This document shows positions 12,384 through 24,403 of a stretch of 64,000 nucleotides of DNA, piece after piece (within the stretch, counting starts at the first letter, position 1; the number at the start of each line of letters is the position of its first letter). Position numbers and translations under genes: made by a program. The stretch comes from Paraphysomonas bandaiensis (Eukaryota > Chrysophyceae). A model generated the notes under the pieces. That model was not told the DNA's origin. It saw nothing but the letters and a program-made list of their open reading frames with translations, and did no database searches. Where the stretch lies: assembly GCA_965644295.1 (NCBI GenBank), contig CBFFRP010000052.1:21721-85720 (forward strand). Reading direction: 5' to 3'.

Positions 12384-14456
12384 TCACAAACGGTTAATAA
12401 CTGATGGGTCAGTAGGGCTCTTATAACTACTCACAACATAAAGATCTCCATAATTGGTAGATGATAGAGGAAGCTTAACGGCTTTCTCCAGCATATGGGC
12501 TTCTGTCTTGGGCCGTTCACGGCCTCCCAATTTTCTGGAATGATTGGGAGACATTATATGTTTGCTGTACGGAACAGGAGTACAGTCTGGGTTCCCATCT
12601 AATACTGCTGGTACAGTTTTGAGAGCCCTTGGTGGCTTGCGACTGCCCACAACCACTTGGCCTAGATGACGAGGAGAGATTTGTTTTCTCGTTTTCAAGG
12701 AATTTCTCCGCTTACTTGACCCAGAGCTGCACGACAATGAGTCAGCAATGGAATCAAATGTCTTGTCATGTGCTGCCAAATCCAGTAGTTCCTCGTCTGT
12801 GAGAACTTTATCCGGCTGTACAGATTGCAAATTTCCACTCGCTGCCAGTTCCGTTTTAATGGCATTCATGAAATACGCTGTCGGCGGAGAGCATGGACGG
12901 CTATCGCTAATTTCCATGCTGCATACACTCTGATGCTGGCCCTGCCCTATTAGCACACCTGGGGAACTTGACCTCTCTGAGTTTGTTGGAGCAGTACTGA
13001 CAACCTTGTGCCATATATCCTTCGCTTTCGAAGGGCTAGTTGAAGTAAAGCTTCGAACAAACGGCAAATCAGTCTTTACAGGTCGGAATCCGGCTGCCCT
13101 GGACACCACTGGATATTGCCCCGGGGTGGCCACAGTAAAAGGGTCACAAGAGTGTTTCGTTGATCCCAGGGCACCTAAGCCGCGTTTTTTTGGAGAATTG
13201 GAACGGGGGCAAGATTGGGTTATTTTTTTGAACCGGGAAACGTCGTCCATGGACACAGAGCCGGGGCGCTCACTTCCGTCGCACTCGAATACACTAGCAT
13301 TGAACTGAAATACTCCGGTTTCGCCAGTTCTCCCCATGTTAATCTCCGTTAACTCGGAGTTCGGCAGTACGCCAGACATATTAGCCACAGACTTGTTAGA
13401 ACGTTGCAAGGGAAGAGTGTCACCAATATAGGCAAGAACAGCATCAACAGTCATGGAACAGCCTTTGAATCTCTCAATAAAACATTCAATGGTGTGATCA
13501 TCAATAACTCGCATAATATCTCGTATCTGAGGATCATTTTTCTCTTTTAAGCGTTCGAAGAGTTTCTGCATATACACAGTTAGAATTAACCGTTATTAAA
13601 CTACCACCTATGCAACTACAAACTCGCAATCGAGTATGAGCACAGCTATGCCTTCCACTCACCTGACGGAAGGCGTTAACCTTCCTCCTATACTGAATTT
13701 CCTTGCGTCGAGAGCTGGAGTATTCCTCATTATGCTCCCTCACCGTATCACGAAGGCTTTTCACTTGGGCGATATTTTTCTTTATCATTTCCCTGTGCAC
13801 ACAACTAGTGAGTATTCCACATACTAATAAAAATAAAATTGTGCACACATGCATCGGCATTTGTTACTCGGATGGCAATACAGAATCATACAGTTCATTT
13901 ACGTTTTGCTTTGTGCGACTGTCTCGCGGTGAGAGGTTAGGTTGGCGTCTTTTTCAGCTTTTAATGTTCCCAAAGAATCTGCACGCGGGACATGTACCTC
14001 CACTGCAGGTACAGTCTTCGTGCCAAAGCGATACTCAGATGTGCCTTTACCTAACTTTTTACAGCGCTCAATTTCCTTTCGTCTCTTACTATTAACCTCA
14101 GGCTCGAGAAGATAAGCGGGGGTGCTTACAACGCCCAGTGAAACAGGCTTAAACTTATGTCTTTGCAAGTTTCCGTCCGCTCTTGCCTTCATGACTGCGC
14201 GGGGCACATGATTAGCGTTCATAGTCTCATTACTGCTTGAAACGGAATACTCTCCTTTCAACACAGCAGTGGCAATTCTTTCCTTCTGAGCAGCGCTTAA
14301 TCCTCTTTCATCGAAAGAACTCTTCAAGGCCTCTCTGACAGCTCCGTCAAACACATCACTAGCAGCTCGCTCTGATGTCGGCCGATCTCTCAGTTTATTT
14401 CTGGACTCTTTCCTGAGAATGTCTTTCACAATGAACTGCGGCAAACTCTCTTCCAT
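12384..14456 (-). CDS. Hypothetical 621-residue protein with central coiled coil
   Basis: Three exons on the minus strand, 14456-13903, 13792-13663 and 13565-12384, join in phase 2 then phase 0. The start at 14456 is chosen because its context gccATGG is good, although the frame opens slightly earlier. The N-terminal region (MEESLPQFIVKDILRK...) is charged, followed by SLGVVSTPAYLLEPEV. Exon 2 encodes a highly charged helix (EMIKKNIAQVKSLRDTVREH). Exon 3 starts with a compact, folded-looking segment (FERLKEKNDPQIRDIMRVID, ECFIERFKG) and then becomes long, disordered and Ser/Pro-rich. No transmembrane segment or enzyme motif is visible. I do not recognise the family; a cytoskeletal or flagellar role is possible but not shown. 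It diverges from the channel gene at 15418. Confidence 0.75.
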
Positions 14457-15417
14457 GGCGACTCCTCTCACTCTGTGTGTGTGTTGATATATATATACGG
14501 GGGACTGACAGACACAGCAGATCACTGCATACGAGCCGACTGTCTGAAAGGTTCAGCTGTACGCTGATGGGCGACGGCTGGTATTTATAGTTTGGAGAGT
14601 GACTGAACTGTGAGGATAAGGTGAGGTGAGGTGAGGTGACAGACTGGACCTGGAGCGGAGTGGAGTGCAGTGGACCTCGACATGTGCTGTATGTATGTAT
14701 GTATGTACTATGATGCTCTGTTGGGACTGCTGTGATATAACTGCACTGTGTATAGAACTACAGGGAGTATACCGCTGTATATGGACTAGTTCCCACACGT
14801 ATAGCAGATGTACAGCACTTCCGGTTCGTTACGACTCTCAGGTCAGGTGTGTACCATACGTACATACGTATACATATATACGTACTCGGTAGTGTCACAT
14901 GTTCCAGAGGTGTGGAAACTTCGATATCAGCATATTGTATTCTACACAGTATATATGATGTATTTTGACCAAATTTTGGTGAACGTATCGGCAGTCAGCA
15001 TGTTATTTTTCGGAAATAAATTGAAGCATATATTCTCTATATTACTGCAATACAACTACGGCAGAAATTCAGATAATTGTTATCTCAATATTAGAGGCAT
15101 CTTGGAACAAAAATATACAAAGGAGGCCGATAGACCTGCGCATACACCATACCATACTACATCATCACTGTACACCGCTATACGCACTGCAGGAGTTCGT
15201 GTATATACGATATACTGTACTGCACTGCACTGCACTGCACCTGTAGAGGTCAGAGGAGTGTAACAGAACTCCATGTGAAGGGCCTCGATACACACATATG
15301 CTGTACACAAGCCACCCGATACCTGACTATCCCACCAGATGATCTGGTCTGGTTCTGCTCACTGCTCCTTACGCGTTGGTTCATAGTCTCCTCTGACGCT
15401 CTCATCAGTTGATAAGC
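14457..15417. promoter_or_regulatory. Shared intergenic region of a divergent gene pair
   Basis: The region separates two divergent start codons by 961 bp. It contains five tandem ggtga/gtgag-like units near 14620-14640, a short (GTAT)4 tract near 14690, repeat family H at 15005-15127 and a tgcac tandem near 15220-15240. No core promoter motif could be assigned. Confidence 0.45.
15005..15127 (+). repeat. Dispersed repeat family H, copy 1
   Basis: About 120 bp, starting aaataaattgaagca and including tattactgcaatacaactac and atatacaaaggaggccgata. It is about 90% identical by eye to 55136-55256. Both copies lie in the spacer of a divergent gene pair and have the same orientation. Confidence 0.75.
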
Positions 15418-18400
15418 ATGTTTTTCAGTCGCATTAACGCGGCTGTTAAATTCAGCGCCGAGCAAGATAAAGCTGAGAATGAAGTCGACAAAAAGGAAAA
15501 GAAGGATCAGTTCACTGCCTCTATTATGAAGGAGGTGAAAGAGAAGGAGCGGATGTTGAAGCATATCAGGGTATGGCCGTTATACTATTGCACGAAGTTT
15601 GATGATTTGACGTTAACAGAATTTGGATCCGACTAACCGCCCTTTTCCTATCAAGCAATATATCATGCTGTGTCGCCGTGCTGAAGACATTGTACAGACT
15701 GAAACTTTTAATAACGCCATATTTATTTGTATATTGATGGCCGGAATATTGGTGGGGGCACAAACTTATCCAAGCATGGAGAACAATACCATCATTAATG
15801 TGCTGGACAAACTTATATTAGCCGCCTTCTCGGTGGAAATACTGCTGAAAGTTATGAGTGAAGGCATGAATGCCATCAATTACTGGACTGGTCAAGAATG
15901 GCATTGGAATAATTTTGATTTTCTAATTGTAGTTTTCTCGATGCCCTTTATACCTGTAGGAAATGGCCAAGTTGCATTCCTTCGTTTGATTCGTCTGATG
16001 CGACTAGCGAAGGTATTCCGCAAAGTTCCCCAGTTACGAATGATCATGACTGGTCTCATGGGAGGTCTCAAGTCAATCGTATACATCGTAATTCTTCTGT
16101 TATTGGTGTTTTATCTATATGCTATTGCTGGCATTTTCTTTTTTCGCAAGAATGATCCCTGGCATTTCCGTTCTTTGGCAATTAGTTTAACGTCCCTCTT
16201 TCGATTGTCCACTTTATCGGTAAGTGCTTTCGGTAAATGTGTTGCCAAAAACTTGATAAGAATATCTAATCAATAATTGTGCAGAACTGGGCGGGCATGT
16301 TTTACATCAACTACTATGGATGTGCACACTACTCCGATGGTTTGTATGTGTACTCAGAGGACGAAGTGGAGTCTGATCAGCTAGGTGCGCCTTTACTCTG
16401 TGACAATAAGGCCAGACCCGCTTTGACCATGGTCTACTTTGTGTCGTTCATATTTATTTGTTCATTCAGTATGCTTTCGCTCTTTGTCGGTGCGATTACT
16501 GTGAGCATGTCTGAGAGCATGAACACCATGAAGGAAGAAAAGCAGAAACTAAAGAAGCTTCTTCGACTTAAACAAGCAGAACGCACTCTCGATGATAAAA
16601 CGAACAAAGATAAGCGCGGTCGCCGTTCGTGGGCTCTGGTCGAGATGGCATTCAGCCATGGAAAAGTTGAAATCATATCGGAAGATAATTCACAGGATCA
16701 CAAAATAATTCAGTTTTATAAGTGGCTTTCAAGGAAATGTGAAAAACTTGCAGATACAGCTATGTTTCAAAATTTCATAACTTTTGTAATTGTCATGGCT
16801 GGAGTTCAAGTGGGCCTTAGCACAGATAATGCTATCGAGAACGCGATACACCATGAACTCGTTATTCTCGACACGATTATTCGGTATATATTTACGATTG
16901 AAGTTGCTGTTAAGCTCATTGCAGAAGAACTTACCCCATGGGTCTATTTCAACAACAATTGGAATACCTTTGACTTTATTGTAGTTGTGGGATCATATGT
17001 ATCTGGTGGTGGATCGATCATCGTCATGCTTCGCTTATTGCGTCTTCTACGTGTGTTGAAGCTGATGCGTATGCTTCCTCAACTTCAAGTTATAGTATCG
17101 GCATTGATGTCCGGGTTCAGCTCCATCACATTTATATCAGTAATTCTCCTACTGTTTTTCTACTTCTTTGGAATAATCGCAATGATTTTATTCTCGCAGA
17201 ACGATCCATGGCACTTTGGTACCCTTCATATGACAATGATTACCCTGTTTCAGTGCTCAACATTGGACAACTGGACGGATATCCTTTACATAAACTTATA
17301 TGGATGCGATGTTATTGGATACGATGACTTCTCCCATTTATGCGAAAATCCCAATCCAATGTTTCTCATTACTTCTTTGTATTTTGTTGTATTCATTTTG
17401 ATGGGAGCCTTAGTGCTGCTGACACTATTCATCGGTGTGGTCGCCACAAGCATGGAGGAAGCCACTGAAGATCAGAAACAGGCTGAGTCCGTTGATGGGC
17501 GAGTAGCGACAATAGCCGAAGAACATGATCTAGATGCGCATACAGTTTTGTTATATAGAGAAGTATTCAATGCCATCGATCTGAATGGTGGAGGTGTGAT
17601 AGATTCGAACGAATTAAGACTGGGTATGAAGGCAGCTGGGCGAAATGATGTCACTGATAAACAGTTTCAAAAACTATGGAGATCTGTTGACAAAGACGGT
17701 TCTGGTGGAATTGACTTTGCGGAGTTTTTGTCGTTTATGATGGCACTACGCAACACTCACGCTGAAAAAATAGAAGATAGACTGCAGAATAATGAGGAAG
17801 ATGTCAGTTCTAGAGTTGCAGCAAACACTAATATGATAGCTGAACAGCTCTACAACTGTGCAACCGGTATAGGGCCACTTGATACCTCTGTGAAGATGGT
17901 GGAGTTGTTAAAGCGAACTTCCACTGGTCGGCCAAGTTCAGCCCCTCGTATCTTGAACCGTGAATACTCATCAGAAAGTCCTCAGAACTCTTGTAAAATG
18001 CAGGGTGAACCTGTACAACCACGGCGCTCTATGTCATTACTTCGTGATAACAGTGCGCGTAAAATACATCCCGTAAATTCTTCTCCACCGCCTACAAGTA
18101 CCTTCCCGGGGGAGGATTGTATTTCGTATTTTGACGAAGGTAAAGACATTTCGGACTGTCAAAGACCTTTGGGAAGGAGATCATATGACTACATACCTGT
18201 GGGGGCTACAGGTAATTCTTCTACTTCACAGGATGAATTAACCCCGACACCTGGTGTACTTGACACAATGCCTGTGCCAGTTGATTCTGCAACCATGCAG
18301 GCTGCAGATGGAGTGGATGATAGTCACGTTTTGAACCCGAATCAAAATATATCGGATGAAATAGTCAAGCCGGCAGGAGCATTGGTAACTACGAAGAACC

Positions 18401-18681
18401 ATCTCCCAGATTCCGTCCAACTGCATATACAACCTCGGAGTCCGGGTATTACCTCGAAGAGCAATCCAAGCTCAATGGCCACCACTCACGTGAACAAGGT
18501 TGCCGATTTCCCTTCAACCTTGAACACTGCTATTCAAGATGATAGAGATGACGAAGTTTCTATGGAGAGCTACGGTGATGCAAGCAAGGGAGTATCATAC
18601 AACTCCTCGAGAAATAATGCTGGTCCATCATCCCGTCGTGTTAAGACGAAAAAAGTGGTTTCAAAAGTCTGTTTTGTGTGA
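15418..18681 (+). CDS. Two-domain voltage-gated cation channel with C-terminal EF-hands
   Basis: Exons 15418-15570, 15620-16219 and 16285-18681 join in phase 0 and give 1,049 residues. There are two six-helix channel domains. Domain I (about 75-330) has an S4 with regularly spaced basic residues (FLRLIRLMRLAKVFRK) and a pore ending LSTLS-NWAG, which intron 2 splits exactly. Domain II (about 375-650) has S4 LRLLRLLRVLKLMRM and pore CSTLDNWTD. The filter positions are thus Ser251 and Asp579, where Na+/Ca2+ channels usually carry acidic residues. Two EF-hands follow: loop DLNGGGVIDSNE near 683 and DKDGSGGIDFAE near 720, both with the expected D/N/D-E ligands, implying calcium regulation from the cytosol. 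A disordered tail of about 300 residues follows. Two domains imply that two subunits are needed for a pore. Known two-pore channels place their EF-hands between the domains, so this arrangement differs. An AATAAA lies near 18757. Confidence 0.9.
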
Positions 18682-20215
18682 ATGACCGCGAATCGATATT
18701 TTTATATTACTTTTGTCATGTCTTCGTTATATCTTACTATTAGTACAGTATAGTAAATAAAAAGTGTTACCATATTCGTGAATATCAGAGTATTTTCAGT
18801 TACTATTTATTTGTGACATGACTTTAGTTGTGCCAATAGTAAACATGGCATGTGTGGTACAGTACATACAAGAGCATTCTACCGATATTTATTACGGCTG
18901 GAATTTAAATTCTGTTGTTCTTCGTTTCATTTCATCATTCATACTTGGTCAATTTTCGGGAAGGTAGAGCATTCGGCTGTGGTATTATATACCCTATAAC
19001 GTTATTATTTATTATATATGTTGAGTTCTGCATTCTGCAGTATGATGCGATATAGATTGTGCTATTGAAGTGAGTTTATAATGTGAATTAGGTGAAATCA
19101 AATCATAGGCGTAACGGGTGATAGTTACAAAGGAAGTAAATTCAGTTACTGATAAGTTACTATATAAGATATAGAACTGACTGGTGAACATATGATAAAC
19201 AGATGTTGCTGAAAACAGATGTTAACCAAATGTTACATGAATATGTTTAGATATATAATTATAATTTCTTATTTGAAAGTGCATTGTGTTCAACAAGCGA
19301 GATTAAGGTTTAAGTGTAGAGCAAATTCAACTTCGGGAAATACTATTTAACCTAGTCAAATTGGTTGACAAACCTAGTCACACTATTTTTGGTGGAATAA
19401 CCTAGTCGAAGTAACAAATGACTCAACCTAGTCAATTTTGGTATTCAACCTAGTCGTTCTTGTATCCATTGATTACACACTGTGACTGTCTATGATACTA
19501 TCTCACACCACACAATATATTAGTGGCTTACAGAGCATCAAAGCGAACACTTAAACATAACAATAAGCTTATATATATACATCTCTACCTAACACAGTAT
19601 TATTAGTCATACTGTATCTTTAATCGTCATGATACTATATAGTATTTTTGACTTCGTATTACAGTTTTTCACATTGTATTTAATGTATTCTACAGTTCTA
19701 TCTTAGGGAAACATAAGTAATCCAATAAGCAATATGCTATATAGACTATATAGGGTTATATCTTGTTAAGAAGAGTCAAAAGTATCGTAAAGTCGATAAA
19801 AAACTACAACAAAACTTTAATTAATTGAGTGCTACCACGTTGCATAGCAATACATTAAAACATTTGTAGCAGCACACCCTCCCAAAGTAGAAGCTGGCCA
19901 CAGAAATATAACTATTAACAAACGAGGGACTTCAGATGTAACGACGCCAGAATATACAACGAATATACTCTGGTGATGTGGAGCTAACCGCTCGATTCTT
20001 ACATGGGAGCTCCTCCTTATAAATCTTGCGCTCTTCCTCTCTGGTCCATAACTCTCGCCATGACCACTTCATGCAACAGTCGAACACTAACCCCAGCTAC
20101 CCTTAAACCCTCTCTAACATCACTTCAACCATTCATTCCCTGAGGAAGTGTCACCCGATTGGTGGAATAGCCTGACATTCTTAGTATTGCTCACCTACTG
20201 CTGTAGCTATCTTTC
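18682..20215. other. Spacer with polyadenylation site and dispersed repeats
   Basis: After the channel gene there is an AATAAA near 18757. About 19118-19255 is a copy of the repeat also at 11882-12050. About 19349-19456 holds five spaced copies of aacctagtc. The rest is AT-rich with no supported gene. Confidence 0.5.
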
Positions 20216-20990
20216 CTATGTATGTATTATGTATGTATGTATGTATGTATGTATGTATTATGTATGTATGTATGTATGTATGTATGTATGTATGTATGTA
20301 TGTATGTATGTATGTATGTATGTATGTATGTATGTATGTATGTATGTATGTATGTATGTATGTATGTATGTATGTATGTATGTATGTATGTATGTATGTA
20401 TGTATGTATGTATGTATGTATGTATGTATGTATGTATGTATGTATGTATGTATGTATGTATGTATGTATGTATGTATGTATGTATGTATGTATGTATGTA
20501 TGTATGTATGTATGTATGTATGTATGTATGTATGTATGTATGTATGTATGTATGTATGTATGTATGTATGTATGTATGTATGTATCTATGTATGTATGTA
20601 TGTATGTATGTATGTTGTATGTATGTATGTATGTATGTATGTATGTATGTATGTATGTATGTATGTATGTATGTATGTATGTATGTATGTATGTATGTAT
20701 GTATGTTGTATGTATGTATGTATGTATGTATGTATGTATGTATGTATGTATGTATGTATGTATGTATGTATGTATGTATGTATGTATGTATGTATGTATG
20801 TATGTATGTATGTATGTATGTATGTATGTATGTATGTATGTATGTATGTATGTATGTATGTATGTATGTATGTATGTATGTGTATGTATGTATGTATGTA
20901 TGTATGTATGTATGTATGTATGTATGTATGTATGTATGTATGTATGTATGTATGTATGTATGTATGTATGTATGTATGTATGTATGTATG
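20216..20990 (+). repeat. TATG microsatellite array, about 775 bp
   Basis: Nearly pure tandem TATG, with single interruptions near 20228, 20258, 20585 (tatc), 20615, 20705 and 20880, each of which shifts the phase or swaps one base. It ends 163 bp before the ATG at 21154. The open frames across it, repeating Met-Tyr-Val-Cys, are artefacts. Confidence 0.98.
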
Positions 20991-21153
20991 CTTCAGATCT
21001 GCCTGGTATTAAGAGGAATCAACTGCAACTACTATTAGCCTATCAATGAATGAACGAGGTTTCTTATCAGAGTAATTGTTATCGTAGTTGTGTATTGGAT
21101 CACGTATCTTTTTATTAATATCATATTGTTATTGGTGTTATTGGTGGTGGGAA

Positions 21154-22778
21154 ATGAAGAGGTCGAGTGTAGGAGGTGATGCTATCAGACGACAGCGCAG
21201 GGCATTCTATCGTGACCCAATGGCCATTCTATTCATGATATTTGCTGTATTTGCGATGTAAAGATGTATAAGTGTTTTATTGTGAAGTATTAACCGTTTC
21301 ATGCACAGACTTACAGTGTACATATATCTGTCCACTTCTCTTGAAGGTAGCGACAAAGTGATAAACTTCTTTCACGAAGCCGCAGCGCAAGGAAAGCCCA
21401 ATATTCTAATGCCACCAGAAAATAACTCAACTCCAATACAACTGCAGCCAAGCTTAGTTCAATCTGGGCCGGGGCTGGAGGTGTTAAAGTTGAAGGGTGG
21501 CTCAGGAACCCGCTTAAATCGAGAAACCATGAGACAGGAACTTGGAGCATTTGCACGAAATTTTAATTCGTCTAGGGTTGAGGTACATATTATTTTTATG
21601 ACTTATATGCATACAGTATGAATCTCACACACTATGTCTATTGTGGCTCACATCTGTAAATGTCATTGACTGCTCTCACTGGTGCTACGCCCTGCTCGTA
21701 GGACATATATTGTCCTGATACCCCACCAGCAGACTACCCCAAGACATATCCAATGAAAGCCTTACTGGACAATTGGAATACCGATGATACGGACATCCCG
21801 CCTTTCCACTACAACTCCCTGTGCTACTTTGATTATCAGACGGAGTACAGTAAGGCTTTGGCGTACAGAAATGCTGAGCTGCCGTTTGTAATTCGCAACA
21901 TACCTGAAGTAGATGAGGTGGTCAGGCGCTGGAGTGATTTAAACTACCTCAACAACCTTTTAGGGCCAGATAAGAAGTATACGACAACAATATCCAAAGA
22001 CAATCATTTCATGTACTATAGAAAAGCAGGAAAAAATAGTCATCAGTTTAAGGATCAATACGGGAAGCCGTGGACGAAACCGACTGATAAGACATCGCTG
22101 ACATTTAAGGAATGGCTGGCCTTGGCAGTAGAAAATCATAATAGAACTCTTGATCAAAGGCACCACTACTATTTCAGAGTTAGTGGTGAAAATCCAGGTC
22201 ATTTTATATACAAGGAACTGCCTTTCTTCAATCCCAAAGAGAGCTTCTTTATTGTGAAACCGTCAGGACAACGTGGAATACACTGTAGGTAATATATTGA
22301 TTGTGTGACATAGAAGCACGCGTTATGTATTCACTCCAGTGCTTTGCATCGGACACCTGATGTTGTCACTATTATATTGCGTGATAAGTGTGTGCTGAAC
22401 AGGTTCGGAATGAGAAGTGTAATATCCGAGAATCACTATGACGGTAGTCGGAATTTTGCTGCTACGTTCAGTGGTCTACGTCGTTGGATTTTAAACCATC
22501 CCGATCAGTGTGACAATTTGTATCTTTTCAAATCCAATCATCCATCCGCTAGACATAGCTCCATTGACTGGTCTCAACCGGACTACGAGACTCACGAGCG
22601 ATTCGCCACTGCTAGAAGCAATGAACTAATAGTTAAGCCAGGAGATGTGGTATATCTCCCGACGAATTGGTTTCATTACATTATATCGCTCAATATCAAC
22701 ATTCAATGTAACACTCGTTCAGGGCGCACCTCCCAGTATGATAAGTATATTAGTGACGAAATGTGTCGTACGTATTAG
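21154..22778 (+). CDS. Type II membrane JmjC/cupin-8 family protein (putative Fe(II)/2-oxoglutarate oxygenase)
   Basis: Four exons, 21154-21257, 21309-21582, 21702-22288 and 22340-22778, join in frame and give 467 residues. The N-terminus is basic (RRQRRAFYRD) and followed by one membrane helix (about 22-42, MAILFMIFAVFAILTVYIYL), so the catalytic part should face the lumen of the secretory pathway. The C-terminal third has the double-stranded beta-helix signature: SENHYDGSRNFAATFSGLRR (His354, Asp356) and later PGDVVYLPTNWFHY (His434). That HxD...H triad is what JmjC/cupin-8 hydroxylases use to bind iron. By family knowledge such proteins hydroxylate proteins; a few modify glycosylated or secreted substrates. 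The substrate cannot be told here. A TATG array lies just upstream. Confidence 0.85.
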
Positions 22779-23650
22779 GAATATATATGATTTGTAAAAA
22801 TGATACATTTACTACGTAATACAGAGTCTTTGTGACAACGTGTCGTTTAATATCCAGTAATGATATTTCAAGAAAGGAGTTTTTATCACAATCGTAGGTG
22901 TTTTTTTTAAGGCAACTAGCAGAGAGTGCGCACAACAAGCTTACGAAAATCAAACAACTACTGCAGGGCGCCTGGTAACCATTAATGACAATTATAATGG
23001 CATTAATGAAAAATGATTCATGTGTTTCTACGCTCAGGTGGGTGTCATTGTGATTGCTGTCGGATGAGAGCAAACTGGCATTATTAAACGTCTTTAGATA
23101 TTTCATCAAGGAATGCCAGTTTGCTCGCTCAGTTTCAGAAAACAAACATAAAGTCCTGACTCGGTGGTTCTGAGATTCACTCAGAAGAAGACTCTATTAA
23201 TTACACCGTCATCAACGTTTTTGGCCATCATCATTGCTTAATATAAGGTATTATTACAGAGTATAATTACTTTGTCTAGTTGTGTACTGCAGCTCCTTTC
23301 AACTTTTGGGGAAAGGATAGTTTTATGAATGTTTTCGAGGTGAAGTAAGCATATTTTTAATGCTTTTTTAGAGTTTTTGAGTATGAGTACGTTATTATGT
23401 TGTTGCTCAGGAAACTATTTTCTAATCCTTATAGCAATAAGTTTGCCACTGATAATGAACAGAGTTTCTACATAGTAGCTGTAGAGTTGCATGAACATTG
23501 TTTAGATTTCACTTAGTTCTAATATATCAAGAACCAGTACATTCCATTATGTTGAGTTTTGCTGTTGGGGCAATTAAAAGCTGTAATTCTACCCTTCAGT
23601 TATATCTCCTGGTTTGAAGATTCAATGTACAGCTTTGAATTGAGAGGGAG
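22779..23650. other. Spacer with repeat fragments
   Basis: About 22965-23010 contains gcctggtaaccattaatg and ggcattaatgaaaaatg; a related inverted block lies at 24180-24262, so the foldback element may have landed in an older repeat. About 23553-23600 is a partial end of the foldback family. No gene was seen. Confidence 0.45.
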
Positions 23651-24143
23651 TGTTGAGTTCTGCTGATGGGGCAAATAAAAGCTGTAATTCTAAGGTATTG
23701 GAATTATGACCGTTAGTCGAAGAACAGTAGTGGTAAACAGTATTATGAGAACTAACAACATGATGGCTACTGTAGTAATGAAACTGAGTATAATATAATA
23801 GTGATCATACAAGATAGTGACGATGTAAGATCGTACGAGAAATGATTTACTAAGTTAACTGGACGTGTATTCACTCATTAATCTTATTATAAAAGTATAA
23901 TCAATATCTCTTCTCATTCATCAATTTCATGTTATCTCTACGACCAATCATTTCTCGTACGATCTTACATCGTCACTATCTTGTATGATCACTATTATAT
24001 TATACTCAGTTTCATTACTACAGTAGCCATCATGTTGTTAGTTCTCATAATACTGTTAACCACTACTGTATTCTTCGACTAACGGTCATAATTCCAATAC
24101 TTAGAATTACAGCTTTTAATTGCTCCAACAGCAGAACTCAACA
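23651..24143. mobile_element. 493-bp foldback (long inverted repeat) MITE-like element
   Basis: Left arm 23651-23847 and right arm 23946-24143 are near-perfect reverse complements around a loop of about 98 bp. The ends read TGTTGAGTTCTGCTG and CAGCAGAACTCAACA. Arms include gaattatgaccgttagtcg and gtacgagaaatgatt. There is no coding capacity, so it would need a transposase supplied in trans. Partial relatives lie at 12077-12175, 23553-23600, 48460-48900 and 50170-50222. No clear target-site duplication was found. Confidence 0.85.
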
Positions 24144-24403
24144 CATTAATGGTAGTAGTCCAGTTCCCGGCAATTGTAGTATGGCATTAATGAAAAATGT
24201 CCCATTATAATGGCGTTACCAGTAATGCCATTACCATTAACAGTTACCAGGCCCTGAACTACTGTAGTAGATAACAATAAAACACTCCTATTTACGTTAA
24301 TTACAAGTTTTACTCTGATATCCTGCTAGCACTAAAACGATACAGTCAACAGGAAAACACAAGACTCAAGCGGGTTAGATTTATCATACACATTTTCACA
24401 ACT
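24144..24403. other. Spacer and 3' flank
   Basis: It holds an inverted block of cattaatg and taatgccattacc words (24180-24262) matching 22965-23010, then the 3' flank of the minus-strand gene. Confidence 0.4.

Noticed and set aside
14808-15310. Frames of 150 and 76 codons in the divergent spacer
   Set aside because: They run through repeat family H and simple tandem sequence, have no homologue in the second H copy and no splice signals.
20148-21049. Long frames of repeating Met-Tyr-Val-Cys across the TATG arrays, also at 26859-27678, 55145-56090 and 60258-61517 on both strands (Ile-His-Thr-Tyr)
   Set aside because: A 4-bp unit without stops is open in several frames by arithmetic; there is no start context, splice support or normal protein composition.
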